A stretch of 64,000 nt of DNA from Echinarachnius parma (GCA_037951105.1 JBAMJV010002043.1:97001-161000); one strand, 5' to 3'; shown: positions 13,001 through 19,665, counted from the first letter of the stretch. A program made the numbers and translations. The notes: generated by a model not told the origin, from the sequence alone.

Positions 13001-16000
13001 AAATTCAGAAATTAATCAAATGAACGAGAGCCAAAAAAAGAAGAGCTTTGCCAGGAATCAATCACAAGACCTTTGGATTGCTAGACCGGTATTAAACCGT
13101 ATGACGTTACCTGCAAGTCTCAAAGATCCCAGAGGTCATCAGTTTAATTCCTGGCGAGGGCCAATTTTTGTTAGCTCATTTTCATGTTCAGTCAAACCCG
13201 TCTTGGTGGCCATCTGTCTATAGCAGCCAACCTGCCTACAGTGGCCACCAATAGTGATCCTGTTGCAGAGAAAAGCATTGATATGGAACCTGTCTACAGT
13301 GGCTGGGTTTCTTGTTTCCCTGAGGGGGTAACTATACACATGTTTAACATGTATTATTATTATTATTATTACGATGTCCAGGATGATGACGATGACGAGA
13401 CCATCGTGAGCCTGGATGACCTCAAGGACGATGCGAGGAGCGAAGCGGCAGACTCCGAGGACCACGACCGGCCGTCGGAGAGCGATGACGCATCGGTGGT
13501 CAATATGTCTCTACAGACATCGCTGTTTGGGGACTCGCTACCCAACAGCCCTTCATCCTTTATCCAAAGGTAACAACAAATCATTCTTGAAAGCTAATGA
13601 CCAAGCCTCCACACTAACTTTTTTCTGTAAAGTAAAATCATACATGTTGAAATTTTACTTGCCCCATTATAAAAATGTACTTGCCCTCTTACTCCTAGAT
13701 GAGATTAACACATGTGAAATGACATTGTTCTCTTGTAGTTGAACAATTATTTAGTTGCCCAATCGGGCAAGCAAACTAGACAATTTAAGAAATTTTACTT
13801 GCCCAACACCAATATTTACTTGCCCTGGGCAAACGGGCGAGTGCTAGTGTCGAGCCCTGATCGTACAAGTTTTGCATCATGTACATATAAAATTGAAGCA
13901 GTATTTATTTTTGGATGCAATAGTTCTTGTACCTTTGTACTTCGAAGTCACCAAATGAATAATAATCAAGATGATGGTCGTAATAACAATGTTGATAATA
14001 ATCATAATGAATTCAAATATATAGAGAAAGTGACCAGAAATATATAATGTGATTGAAAACGAGCAAAGAAAATGGGATTCCAACGGGATCCTGTTGGAAT
14101 CCCATTTTCTTTGCTCTTTTTCAATCACAATAATCATAATGAAACGAATAATAATAATGATCATTATTATGATATGATTTTGAGCACAAATATGTTTTTG
14201 TCGATGGTGATTACTTTGTCTTGAAAATAGTGATGATAAGGGTGATTTTAAAAAAACAGTGACGATGTTGATTTGTTGATAACAATGAAAATGGTTATGA
14301 AATAGTGTTAGCACTATGGTGATGAAATTCAAGTAGAGTTTTCTTCATATTAATAAACAGTTATAATCATTCTAGTTTGTCCAGCTGACACCCTCGCTAG
14401 AAGCGTTCAAAAGAAATTACTAAAGACCCACCCGTTTAATGATTAGATCAAATTTTAATTAATATTTACATTTATTATGTTTGCTTGTATGGTTTTTGGC
14501 TAAAACTAATCATCTTCTACTGTATTTAATTCCAAGTTGTTTTCATCTGTATGAGTAAAGCGCTATGGAACCTTTCTATATTTAGTGCTATAGATATAAA
14601 TAACTTCTTCAAACATAGGGAAAATGACCAGAAATATATAATATAAATGAAAATGAGCAAAGAAAATAGGCCTTCCTGGGATACGAGAGAGACCGAGACC
14701 TATTGATTTGCTAGACTGGTGCTCTCTGACTAGGACTAGGACTGCTCTAGTGAACTAGGACTTCTCTTAGGACTAGGACTGCTCTAGAAAATGACTGAGC
14801 TAGGAATCTCCTGGGACGATTTGTTCTTCCCTTTTCAATGTCTGCGAAGGTCAGAAGCTAAAAGTAACTATATTGTATTGTATTATTTGTTTGTTGCAGT
14901 GAGGAGGACCATGTGTATCGCTTATGGAGGAAGGCCATCATGATGGTGTGGAGGCAGGCAGCTAGCCACAAGTGAGTAGTCTACTTTAAAGGGATCCAGT
15001 AGCTTCGTTGATAAGTGCAAACAGTGATGAGTGATTAATAAAATGTGTATTGGTGCGATCTGATATGTCCACAAAAAGTAATGTGTGAACATTTCACGTT
15101 AATTGGATGTTTTTTGGCTGAGATATGAGCAAATATGCAAAGTGATCTTCACTTACTCATTGCACTTACTTTGTACTTTTAATTATCCTGTAGACGATTT
15201 AACATCAGAACACTTCAATCATAAATATCTTTTGAATGAACTGGAAATTTGAAAAACCAAAACCTGTCCCGTGCTTTTAGTGTTAATTTAAATATGATAA
15301 GGTATGAGAGAACCACTAGAGTTTCAAGTAAGTTTTGAGGATTTGGACAATGTTACTAAGCCCCTTAAAATGTATTTTTCACATGATAAATTGTGTGCTC
15401 TAGGCAGCACGAAAGGACATTCCCTGGTTTTTTAATTCGAGCTGAGCAAGTGTTCATTTATTTTTCCTTTACAAGAGGAACATAAACAACATTCACAAAT
15501 ACATTTACACACAAGGAAATGGGATCTTTCGTACCTTCATGTATACTGGTTTAAAGCAAACAAACTCCTTTTAAATATTTCTAAAACAAAATTGATGATA
15601 TTTTGTTTAAATAGACGGACAGAGAAACGTATATCATTCATTTTGGATGGGAACATTGTTGATAAGGTTAACCACACAAATTTCTTAGGAATAATAATTG
15701 ATGATAAATTGTCTTGGTCATATCATATTGATTCTGTACATAGAAAAGCGAGCATTGGCGTTGGTATGATGATTAAATTACGGCAGTTTTTACCTTTAAA
15801 ATCTATTTTTACTCTGTATAATGCTCTAGTCTTGCCCCACTTTAATTATGGCAGTCTTGTATCTCATTGTATATTTTACTCATTACTTGGCCATGCAATG
15901 TCCATTTTACTTGAATAAAATGAATAAATGAAAACGAAATGAAATGAAATGAAATGAAAAAAATGTGCGCTTTCATAAAAGTACAATGTGAATGCTAGAT

Positions 16001-18490
16001 GTGAAATACATACATGTACGTGCTACAAAACCAGAGATCATACTCTCATCAACCACACGTGTACATGCACACATTTTTATGTGGGAGTTTGTGCTATATG
16101 TGACCCTGCACTTGTCGGTAATTCATGTTTTGAAGAAATGGGCATTATAAGTTCACATAACGTGTGTAATAGACCCATAATTGTAAAACTGAAACAATCA
16201 TATCTCCTCAATTATTGACCAATTAGTTAGAACAAAGCATCAAATGAAAGCTTGTGATGAGGCCTTTCTAATGGTATGAAAATCTACATTTTGATTTTTA
16301 CCGACAAGTGCAGGGTTTTGCTATAGCCGGTCACATATTGGTTTGGGCACTCATATTTCAATGGCCAATGCAAAGTTTTGTGTTTGTAAAATGTGGACAA
16401 TATATTTATTCAACTCGACTCATCTCGACTTTTGTGTCTAATCCCAGATATGCCAGCATCTTCCTGCACCCGGTGACGGACGACATCGCCACGGGCTACA
16501 CCAGCATCGTCCACCAGCCCATGGACCTGGTCTCCATCAAGAAGCGCATAGAGAACGGCACCATCCGCACCACCGAGGCCTTCCAGCGCACCATCCTGCT
16601 CATGTTCCAGAACGCCATCATGTACAACAGCTCGGACCACAACGTCCACAGCATGGCGGTCAACATGCAGACCGACGTCATCAACAGTATAGAGGTCAGT
16701 GTTGTGATTGTATATACAGCCAGCAGTAATAAGCAGGGGGGGGGGGGGGGGGGGGGTGTTTCACAAAGATCCGAAGTTGAACTTGACTCCAAGTTGGACT
16801 TAAAAATTATAGAAAGCCATTTGTAGCCTTGGAATAGAATAAATTCAAAAGCAAAAATGCGAGTATTTTTAGACTTTTCATGAATTGACATCAAGAACAT
16901 TAAATCCCCTTAATAATAGAAAATATCAATGATTTGAATCATCATTTTATGCCTTTTAAGAGAAATTTTACAAAATTGTTTCAAGAAACTAACGGCTTTC
17001 CATAATTTTGAAGTCCAACTGAGAGTTAAGTTCAACTTAGGATCTTTGTGAAACACCCCCCTGGACTGTCAACTCCTTGAGTGCCAAGCTCCCATTTTTG
17101 CACAACACAAAGCACACAAATACTATAGTATAGATCATTAAAATCCCTGGCACTCAAAGTGTTAATAGTCCAGTCCACAAGTTCCCAGACCGAGTCTCCA
17201 AGGACATGTTTGTTCCCATTTGTTTTATATTGTGACTCCTCTCCGAGTCCGAGTCATGAGACCATCAAAAGCAGTCTCCAGTTCGGACTCTTACTATATC
17301 ACTGATAATAAGGAGATGTTCACACAGGACTCTCTGTGTACCGACCATGTAGTCCAGTCTACAAGTTTACGAGTCACCAACGAAAATAGCATTTTCCCAT
17401 TTGTTTAACATTGTGACTCTGCTCCGAGAGACCATCAAAAGCAGTCTTGAGTCCGGACTCGAGTACAGCACCGGTAATAAGGAAACGTACATTTATATCA
17501 TGTAAACTGCTTCTTTGGGAATCAAAATTGATGGTCCTTACATGCAGATGGGTGCTAGAGGAAGATTAAAATGTGTAACTGTTTTGTTGCTATTTCTCTA
17601 CAACTACAGGAGTTTATCTCCACCCAGCTGTTGAGTCAGCAGCCTGATGCGTCCAAGTCACTGCGAGGGAGGGAGTCCATGGCTCGCAGGTCAGAGGGTA
17701 CTACTCCAAAGGTCAGTTGAAGTTCTGCATATTTGTTATAATTCTTGTAAGGGACCATCTACAAAGTATGTATGAAGAGGGGGGGGGGGGTTACACCCGT
17801 CTGTACGCCATGCGTTACAGGGGGAGGGGGTGGGGGAGTCCTGACGTGTGCATATGCATACAACCACACATAGTTTTAGTGTCAGTACTGGGCTCATATA
17901 TATGACCTAAGTGACCTGCTATAGCAAAACCCGGCACTTGTCGGTAAATCATGTTTTGAAGAAATGGGCATTTTAAGCTCACACAATGTGTGTAAAAGAC
18001 CTATGATTGTAAAATTGAAACAATAATATCTTCGCCAATTAGTGACCTATTAGTTAGAACAAAGCATCAAACGAAAGCTTGTGATGAGGCCTTTCTAATG
18101 GTGTGAAAATATGCATTTTGATTTTTACCGACAAGTGCCGGGTTTTGCTATAGCCAGTCACATACCGTAAATCTCCGTGTATAAGACGCACTCGTGTATA
18201 AAACGCACCCCCAACTTTCACAGGAAAAAAAAAAAAAAAAAAAAGTGGTCCCGGGCTAATTCCAAGCCCTGATTAAGCAGTTTATTTTTTTTTGGGGGGG
18301 GGGGGGGATTTTCAGCACTGTCACTGGGCTGCAACATAGTTATGTAGAATATTAATGTATTTTTCTCCTCTCCTTTTTGTATTTCTGCCTGTGGTTTTTT
18401 CAGGAAGATGAGGTGAAGACCAGAAGGAGTTCCACGGACCATCCAGAAACCAGCGGAAAGAAGAGAAGAACCAGAGCTGATGAACTGTAG
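967..18490 (+). CDS. BRD8: BRD8, bromodomain-containing protein 8 (3' part; 12 coding exons)
   Basis: BRD8 is an acetyl-lysine-reading subunit of the nuclear NuA4/TIP60 histone acetyltransferase complex. Exons, joined in consistent phase: 967-1058, 1599-1753, 2616-2765, 3787-3904, 7104-7237, 8775-8891, 11101-11316, 13382-13569, 14900-14971, 16448-16694, 17610-17711, 18404-18490. They give about 558 visible residues. Order: a basic/acidic coiled segment (KKRLEEEAKEARRLAAEA) matching the region before QARQAVK in human BRD8; Pro/Lys-rich and acidic linkers; an AT-hook-like KKRGRGRPP; an acidic SESDD block; then one bromodomain (HVYRLWRKAIMMVWR, PVTDDIATGY, PMDL, MYNSSDHNV) at about residues 392-500; a tail with SKSLRGRES, as in human BRD8; and a basic C-terminus ending ADEL. 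The N-terminal exons lie off the left edge. Human BRD8 has a longer isoform with a second bromodomain; none is seen here. Exon borders come from splice motifs and phase only. Confidence 0.9.
1015..1275 (+). repeat. Partial tandem duplication of a BRD8 exon end plus its donor
   Basis: The last 37 bases of the exon, its donor GTAAGT and about 75 bases of intron (AACCCTGCCAACACTCCATT and onward) occur at 1022-1135 and again at 1175-1280 with few changes. The second copy lies behind an acceptor-like TTGCCTTGTAG (ends 1167), which would define a 44-base exon 1168-1211. Forty-four is not a multiple of three, so inclusion would shift the frame. The acceptor-like text also resembles a dispersed repeat (CCTTGTGGCCCAG...GGGCAAG), so it may be accidental. 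Confidence 0.75.
1599..1753 (+). CDS. BRD8: BRD8 exon: basic, Pro/Thr-rich segment
   Basis: A T-rich tract and TTTTGTAG precede the exon, and the donor is GTATGA. With the preceding c it gives 52 codons: LKAKANLQSPNKRRPPIRPP, then KHLPKQTITPTPPTPADEDD and STTDTEPVISVE. This corresponds to the basic AVKTPPRRLP region of human BRD8, followed by a Thr/Pro and acidic linker. It ends in phase 0. Confidence 0.82.
1786..2015 (+). repeat. Dispersed repeat (GGCCCAG...GGGCAAG type)
   Basis: The core CCTTGTGGCCCAGTCGGGCA, an AACAAGATTT stretch, CCAAAGAAAAAC and GTGGGCCCGGGCGACCGGGC recur in diverged form at 1155-1380, 13740-13860, 19225-19280 and 27715-27955. No coding frame or clear terminal inverted repeats were recognised. 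Confidence 0.55.
2240..2615 (+). repeat. Tandem duplicate of a BRD8 exon with its 5' intron flank (copy 1; no donor)
   Basis: Bases from about 2246 to 2480 are repeated as about 2484-2700. Shared landmarks are GGAGCAGAGC, TTACATTACTGAA, TCTAGTGC and the exon start. At 2391, after an intact acceptor TCATGCTAG, the copy reads SPEPASVTPGSDTDQKSQEV, then DQSQPVLLTS and an in-frame TGA at 2481-2483. The functional copy at 2616 reads through to a GTAAGT donor. I see no credible 5' splice site in this copy, so it is either skipped or acts as a truncating terminal exon. Confidence 0.8.
2616..2765 (+). CDS. BRD8: BRD8 exon: SPEPASVTPG...KKDN
   Basis: The acceptor is GTGACATTCTAG and the donor GTAAGT. 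It is exactly 50 codons, phase 0 to 0. It encodes SPEPASVTPGLDEDQKSQEV, then DQSQPALLSSLLTAQAKEAK and AAGKEVKKDN, a hydrophilic linker with a short amphipathic LLSSLLTAQAKEAKAA helix. An upstream duplicate at 2391 shares its first 27 or so codons, and this is the only copy with a donor. Confidence 0.8.
3274..3786 (+). repeat. Three upstream tandem copies of a BRD8 exon (about 174-bp units)
   Basis: The unit is intron end, CAG acceptor and DAANLDDFQHIFTDST. It occurs at about 3275 (diverged, no acceptor), 3439 and 3612, before the functional exon at 3787. Spacings are about 164, 173 and 175 bases. Intron parts also match (for example GAGAAAATGTAATCTTAT and AATAAGAAAATGTAATCTTA). The 3439 and 3612 copies keep GCAG acceptors. 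The 3439 copy runs into an in-frame stop after SRTPQ, and the 3612 copy is out of register after FTDST. Neither shows a good donor. Confidence 0.82.
3787..3904 (+). CDS. BRD8: BRD8 exon: DAANLDDFQHIFTDST (functional last copy)
   Basis: The acceptor is TTTTATCGCAG. The donor is GTCAGT (3905), which leaves one base (g) to join 'ag' at 7104 as Glu. It encodes DAANLDDFQHIFTDSTKTAT, then PADGGEKPKQLPAAAPKAK. It is the last of a tandem series. An alternative GTGAGA donor inside the exon (near 3859) is possible, but the chosen one keeps frame with the next exon. Confidence 0.72.
3905..4778. other. BRD8 intron: nothing recognised
   Basis: AT-rich intron text with TACATGTA-type short words. No exon, RNA gene or clear repeat was seen before the SINE at 4779. 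Confidence 0.5.
4779..5137 (+). repeat. tRNA-derived SINE, nearly full length
   Basis: The head has an A-box-like TGGCAAGATTGGTAGAGC and a B-box GTTCGAACCC (4838-4847). A body follows, then the tail GTAAAGTGCTTTAATATAGA...GGTGCTATATAAATTATTATT. There is no paired acceptor stem, so it is not a tRNA gene. It is in the sense orientation in a BRD8 intron. Confidence 0.8.
5204..5621. repeat. Nested inverted-repeat element (with inner palindrome and SINE tail)
   Basis: Outer arms of about 70 bases pair: TCTGGCTCCATATTCATAA at the left with TTATGAATATGGGTCCAGA at the right, and TCTATTTTAGATGATAGGGC with GCCCCATCATCTAAAATAGA. Inside are a second palindrome at 5303-5389 (CTATTCATCAGGGGGG...CCCCCCTGATGAATAG; sibling at 61933-62030, damaged sibling near 9634-9715) and a SINE tail at about 5425-5508. 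Confidence 0.72.
5720..7000 (+). repeat. Minisatellite, 16 units of about 80 bp
   Basis: CACATGGTTG-type anchors lie at about 5780, 5859, 5937, 6019, 6101, 6180, 6258, 6340, 6419, 6502, 6585, 6668, 6748, 6827, 6911 and 6991. Each unit contains CTCCTCTGACTCTCTTTCAA followed by CAG, then TTCTTTTTAGAAC and GGTTGCGAAAGAATACTC. Long open frames across it arise from repetition and are not proteins. It ends about 100 bases before the BRD8 exon at 7104. Confidence 0.9.
7104..7237 (+). CDS. BRD8: BRD8 exon: ESPALSKLLLPSPLAES
   Basis: The acceptor CTCTGTCTCACAG is chosen over a downstream CTGGCAG (ends about 7149) because the upstream choice adds ESPALSKLLLPSPLA. That stretch resembles the APTLSRLLEAGP...PLASF motif of human BRD8. 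Both choices keep phase 1. The exon continues ESGAVQDKEESDALAEDIVI and DDDVEMSIAE to donor GTGTGT. It lies 100 bases after a minisatellite. Confidence 0.75.
7298..7473. repeat. Inverted-repeat element M5 (GTGGCCAC type)
   Basis: An AAACCTGCCTTTGTGGCCAC...ACACAGGTTTGA element with internal near-palindromic GTGGCCAC/GTGACCAC words and CTATAG/CTACAG words. Siblings lie at 8989-9143, 13188-13347 and 38390-38530; the 8989 copy has TACAGTCAAAC and GTTTGACTGTA ends. Non-coding. Confidence 0.65.
7705..8026. repeat. Inverted-repeat element M3 (GTTTCACAAAG)
   Basis: The left end GGGGGGTGTTTCACAAAG with AAGTTGAACTTAACTCTTAG pairs with the right end CTTTGTAAAACAGCCCCT. A subterminal TATGGAAAGCCATTT pairs with AAATGGCTTTCCATAA. 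A second copy is at 16735-17062. MITE inferred. Confidence 0.78.
8162..8365. repeat. Inverted-repeat element M4 (short copy)
   Basis: The ends GGCCCGCATTCTCATCAGTG and CACTGATGAGAATTCGGGCC are nearly perfect inverted repeats. They continue into TAAAAAGACAAAGACTACC and GGTAGTCTTTGTCTTTTTAG. A longer relative lies at 9829-10299. Confidence 0.82.
8775..8891 (+). CDS. BRD8: BRD8 exon: Lys/Glu-rich linker
   Basis: The acceptor is ACTGAATAG and the donor GTCAGA. It is 39 codons in phase 0: EKKAEKPKVPEKVDESQLPK, then EMEDDSKKTAGEKTTTDPE. No domain is seen. Phase and position support membership in BRD8, but the polypyrimidine tract is modest (CCCCCTCCTCTAACTTTAAT). Confidence 0.7.
8989..9143. repeat. 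Inverted-repeat element M5 copy
   Basis: The ends TACAGTCAAAC and GTTTGACTGTA are exact inverted repeats. The inside has GTGACCACTGTAGACAG and CTGCTATAGACAGGTGG. Confidence 0.7.
9144..9828. other. BRD8 intron: little recognised
   Basis: AT-rich text. Around 9634-9715 there is a decayed relative of the palindrome seen at 5303-5389, with a long C run (9670-9686). Confidence 0.45.
9829..10299. repeat. Large foldback element M4 (471 bp)
   Basis: The two halves are reverse complements over about 220 bases: GGCCCGAATTCTCATCAGTG pairs with CACTGATGAGAATTTGGGCC, and GGACAATGGGCCCTTTGAAA with TTTCAAAGGGCCCATTGTCC. A small diverged centre (CGGTCATCGGCC) separates them. It has the same outer ends as 8162-8365 but a longer interior. 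Confidence 0.85.
10300..11100. other. BRD8 intron: nothing recognised
   Basis: AT-rich sequence without exon, RNA gene or repeat that I could identify. Confidence 0.5.
11101..11316 (+). CDS. BRD8: BRD8 exon: AT-hook-like linker
   Basis: The acceptor is CCCCCATCCAG and the donor GTATTT. It is 72 codons in phase 0. It begins ITPKQEPEAKAAPEVRKPEP and ends PKLEKKRGRGRPPNSARKSA followed by RAKQLKQ. The KKRGRGRPPNS core with flanking basic residues is a textbook AT-hook pattern (a GRP-centred DNA minor-groove binder). The exon is GC-richer than its surroundings. Confidence 0.78.
11380..12056. repeat. Two adjacent relics of one dispersed repeat
   Basis: GTATGCACCAGATTGCA occurs at about 11515 and 11874. 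Each is followed by AAAAGC-CCTACCGTG text and a C-rich block ending in TCGCTTCGCT-like words. The second copy has GGGAGGGGGGACACCCCCCT. Poly-G/C edges occur at 11395-11420. No coding frame was seen. Confidence 0.6.
12094..12488. repeat. Inverted-repeat element M2
   Basis: The ends TAAAGGGACTTAGTAAC and GTTACTAGATCCCTTTAA are terminal inverted repeats. Full-length siblings are at 14985-15369 and 24911-25278, and a fragment is at about 38270-38375. It is about 370-395 bp, non-coding, and a MITE is inferred. Confidence 0.82.
12640..12716 (-). repeat. tRNA-like SINE head
   Basis: The - strand reads GGTGGCTTAGCGGTTAGA (A box) and GGGTTCGAACCC (B box). There is no matched acceptor stem or CCA-type end. 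It is a SINE head rather than a tRNA gene. Confidence 0.6.
13030..13180. repeat. Degenerate inverted pair of SINE-head sequences
   Basis: GCCAGGAATCAATCACAAGA at the left pairs imperfectly with the reverse complement of CATCAGTTTAATTCCTGGC at the right. The ATTGCTAGACCGG word is shared with the SINE heads at 19500-19600. Confidence 0.45.
13188..13373. repeat. M5 copy plus (ATT)n run abutting a BRD8 exon
   Basis: It starts TTCAGTCAAACCCGTCTTGG and contains CTATAGCAGCCAACCTGCC and CTACAGTGGC. It ends in ACACATGTTTAAC, followed by seven ATT units up to GATGTCCAG, the acceptor at 13381. Confidence 0.65.
13382..13569 (+). CDS. BRD8: BRD8 exon: acidic SESDD segment before the bromodomain
   Basis: The acceptor is GATGTCCAG and the donor GTAACA. 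It starts DDDDDETIVSLDDLKDDARS and runs through RPSESDDASVVNMSLQTSLF to GDSLPNSPSSFIQ, aligning with human SESDDGFSIHNATLQSHTLA and DSIPSSPASS. It ends 'ag', completed by 't' of the next exon to Ser. The region before the acceptor is an inverted-repeat element followed directly by an (ATT)n run. Confidence 0.85.
13970..14378. repeat. AAT-rich intron block with a SINE-head hairpin at 14047-14130
   Basis: GTGATTGAAAACGAGCAAAG, then AAAATGGGATTCCAAC, is followed after a few bases by its reverse complement GTTGGAATCCCATTTTCTTT and GCTCTTTTTCAATCAC. The arm is about 37 bases. The same word (GCAAAGAAAATGGGATTCCA) starts the SINE relic at 19494. Flanks are (AAT/ATG)-rich. Confidence 0.7.
14379..14600 (+). 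mobile_element. LINE 3' end relic
   Basis: TPSLEAFKR followed, after a 1-base frame break, by LLKTHPFN is the typical C-terminal end of a non-LTR reverse transcriptase frame. The tail GTAAAGCGCTATGGAACC...TAGTGCTATAGATATAAATA follows. It is heavily 5'-truncated. Confidence 0.6.
14640..14800 (-). repeat. SINE-head relic with CTAGGACT tandem words
   Basis: TGAGCAAAGAAAATAGG...TTTGCTAGACTGGTGCTCTC resembles the SINE head at 19494-19590, followed by repeated ACTAGGACTGCTCTAG words. Confidence 0.45.
14900..14971 (+). CDS. BRD8: BRD8 exon: bromodomain helix Z
   Basis: The acceptor is TTTGTTGCAG and the donor GTGAGT. It encodes EEDHVYRLWRKAIMMVWRQA then ASH, the first bromodomain helix, matching human IWKKAIMLVWRAAANH. 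The final two bases plus the next exon's first base make Lys. A 385-bp inverted-repeat element begins 13 bases past the exon. Confidence 0.9.
14985..15369. repeat. Inverted-repeat element M2, 13 bp after a BRD8 donor
   Basis: It begins TTTAAAGGGATCCAGTAGC and ends TTACTAAGCCCCTTAAAA. The interior matches 24911-25278 in the opposite sense (for example GAAAAACCAAAACCTGTCCC). Confidence 0.8.
15530..15863 (+). mobile_element. LINE reverse-transcriptase fragment
   Basis: The open frame reads WFKANKLLLNISKTKLMIF-like text, then NHTNFLGIIIDDKLSWSYHI and LRQFLPLKSIFTLYNALVLP followed by HFNYGSLVS. This is the C-terminal part of a non-LTR retrotransposon reverse transcriptase (the LNxxKTK and FLGIxIDxxLxW motifs). 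It is truncated at both ends. An M2-like scrap and (GAAAT)n follow at 15870-15960. Confidence 0.8.
16099..16335. repeat. Inverted-repeat element M1 copy
   Basis: TGTGACCCTGCACTTGTCGG at the left and CCGACAAGTGCAGGG...GCTATAGCCGGTCACA at the right. It ends 112 bases before the bromodomain core exon. Confidence 0.8.
16448..16694 (+). CDS. BRD8: BRD8 exon: bromodomain core
   Basis: The acceptor is TCTAATCCCAG and the donor GTCAGT. It is 82 codons: YASIFLHPVTDDIATGYTSI (ZA loop), VHQPMDLVSIKKRIENGTIR, then TTEAFQRTILLMFQNAIMYN and SSDHNVHSMAVNMQTDVINS. The conserved acetyl-lysine-binding Asn is in MYNSSD, and the ZA-loop Tyr is in ATGY. It is strikingly GC-rich compared with the flanks. It closely matches the human BRD8 bromodomain (PVTDDIAPGY, NAVMYNSSDHDV). 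Confidence 0.95.
16735..17062. repeat. Inverted-repeat element M3 copy
   Basis: A G-run leads into GTGTTTCACAAAGATC. The right end is GGATCTTTGTGAAACACCCC. The interior AGAAAGCCATTTG pairs with AACGGCTTTCCATAA. It starts 41 bases after the bromodomain core exon. Confidence 0.8.
17200..17490. repeat. Short direct repeat (about 185-bp spacing) in a BRD8 intron
   Basis: GTTTTATATTGTGACTCCTC...AGACCATCAAAAGCAGTCTC at 17221-17282 recurs as GTTTAACATTGTGACTCTGC...AGACCATCAAAAGCAGTCTT at 17403-17452, so part of this intron is duplicated in tandem. Confidence 0.6.
17610..17711 (+). CDS. BRD8: BRD8 exon: post-bromodomain SKSLRGRES segment
   Basis: The acceptor is TCTACAACTACAG and the donor GTCAGT. 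It is 34 codons in phase 0: EFISTQLLSQQPDASKSLRG, then RESMARRSEGTTPK. It aligns with human QFLATQLIMQTSE...SAKSLRGRDS directly after the bromodomain. Confidence 0.9.
17910..18162. repeat. Inverted-repeat element M1 copy
   Basis: The left GTGACCTGCTATAGCAAAAC and the right GTTTTGCTATAGCCAGTCAC are the terminal inverted repeats, continued by GGCACTTGTCGGTAA and TTACCGACAAGTGCC. This is the best-preserved copy in the window. Confidence 0.85.
18164..18235. repeat. MITE fragment (CGTGTATAA type) plus A-run
   Basis: ACCGTAAATCTCCGTGTATA and CTCGTGTATAAAACGCACCC are the end motif of a MITE family related in style to 20168-20561. Only one end is present. Confidence 0.5.
18404..18490 (+). CDS. BRD8: BRD8 terminal exon
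   Basis: A T-rich tract and TTTTTTCAG precede the exon. It encodes EDEVKTRRSSTDHPETSGKK, then RRTRADEL and TAG at 18488. The KKRR cluster may serve as a nuclear localisation signal. Candidate poly(A) signals downstream are ATTAAA at 18776 and AATAAA near 18963; the second lies inside a dispersed repeat. Confidence 0.85.
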   Translation, partial: EDEVKTRRSSTDHPETSGKKRRTRADEL

Positions 18491-18834
18491 CATTGATATT
18501 ATCATTCACTTCCTTGATTCGTTCACCAATTGATCAATGAGTCCCATGGAGGGGTTGCCATGGTGCGATCAGTTGGTCTCCACTTTCATTCACCCCCCCC
18601 CCCCCCAAACAAAAGAACTTTGTGCAGATATAGGCCAGTGGATTACACACTTTCTGTCTCCATTTCATTCCGTCAGAAAGTTAATTTCTGTTCTATATCC
18701 CTTCAAGGATATAAACACAAACTACAAACATATTATACGTGACAACGTTAGAAACAAGTGACTCAATAACGACACATTAAACGCGAAGTTACTGTTGGAG
18801 CATATTGGATAGAGCTGAGCGTTGATAACTGCCA

Positions 18835-19012
18835 AACGTGTAAAAAGAAGTGTAAGCATTTTTAAAAAATTTTTTAAAATCATTGAATATATCTAAGCCC
18901 CAGATTTATTATGATCGGATATATTTATTGCTATTTCAGCTGTTTCTGAACCGATTTTGATCAAATAAAGCCATTAGAATTGTATGCTCTTTTAAATTTT
19001 ACACTAGTTTTT
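18835..19012 (+). repeat. Dispersed repeat fragment downstream of BRD8
   Basis: CGGATATATTTATTGCTATT...TCAAATAAAGCCATTAGAAT matches 36590-36755 (ATCAGATATATTTATTGATA...ACCAAATAAAG). It holds a possible poly(A) signal for BRD8. Confidence 0.6.
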
Positions 19013-19315
19013 CATTATCTCACAAACAAATTATTTTGTGCAGGGCCCTCTATACCAAAACTGAACTACCCTTTTAAACACACATGCCGCATAGTCACTT
19101 GGTTGGAGATCCTTAAGCTATCGTTTCTATATTCTATATATGCTTGTCTGTTGTTGGTATTATCAATGTATTTCAACCTCTGCAAGGCACTGAAATCTGT
19201 AAGTTTAATCATTAATTAATGTTCTAGTTTTGGTGGCCCGATAAGAAAATCAGTTGCCCTAAAACAGTGAAAAATGTATCACAGTCGGGGCCCGTTGCCC
19301 TTACCTTGTTATTTC

Positions 19316-19429
19316 AGAAATCTCATCGTATCAGGGCTTAAAATCTATAAAATACATATAATCTGGACCTGTGAAATAGCTTCGCTAGTACCTCGTTATA
19401 ACAAAGTTTGTTGTAAGATGTTCCACTGT
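19316..19429. repeat. Inverted-repeat element M6 (solo, partial)
   Basis: GGACCTGTGAAATAGCTTCG...GTACCTCGTTATAACAAAG...TTCCACTGTA matches other M6 copies at 22755-23050, 59963-60095 and 61312-61643. Confidence 0.65.
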
Positions 19430-19493
19430 ACTATGCTTACTTTCTCAATAAAAAATCTCATCTATTCCAATGAATTAATACTCTGATTAAAAG

Positions 19494-19665
19494 AAGGCAA
19501 AGAAAATGGGATTCCAATGGGATTCGAACCCGAGACCTCCGGATTGCTAGACCGGTGCTCTTCCGACTGAGCTATAGAAAACCCTAGACGGTGCTCGTCC
19601 CCGAAACCCCTTAATTCTCATTGCCTGAATGGTCAGAAGCTATTCTCTATAATTATGTTTGAATT
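19494..19665 (-). repeat. tRNA-derived SINE head
   Basis: On the - strand, GCTCAGTCGGAAGAGCACCG (A box), then GGTCTCGGGTTCGAATCCC (B box). There is no closed acceptor stem. The head ends in the TGGGATTCCA/TTTTCTTTGC word shared with other SINE relics. Confidence 0.68.

Noticed and set aside
16410-16900. Antisense frames opposite the bromodomain exon
   Set aside because: Shadow of the GC-rich coding exon. The sense strand has clear bromodomain motifs and splice sites.
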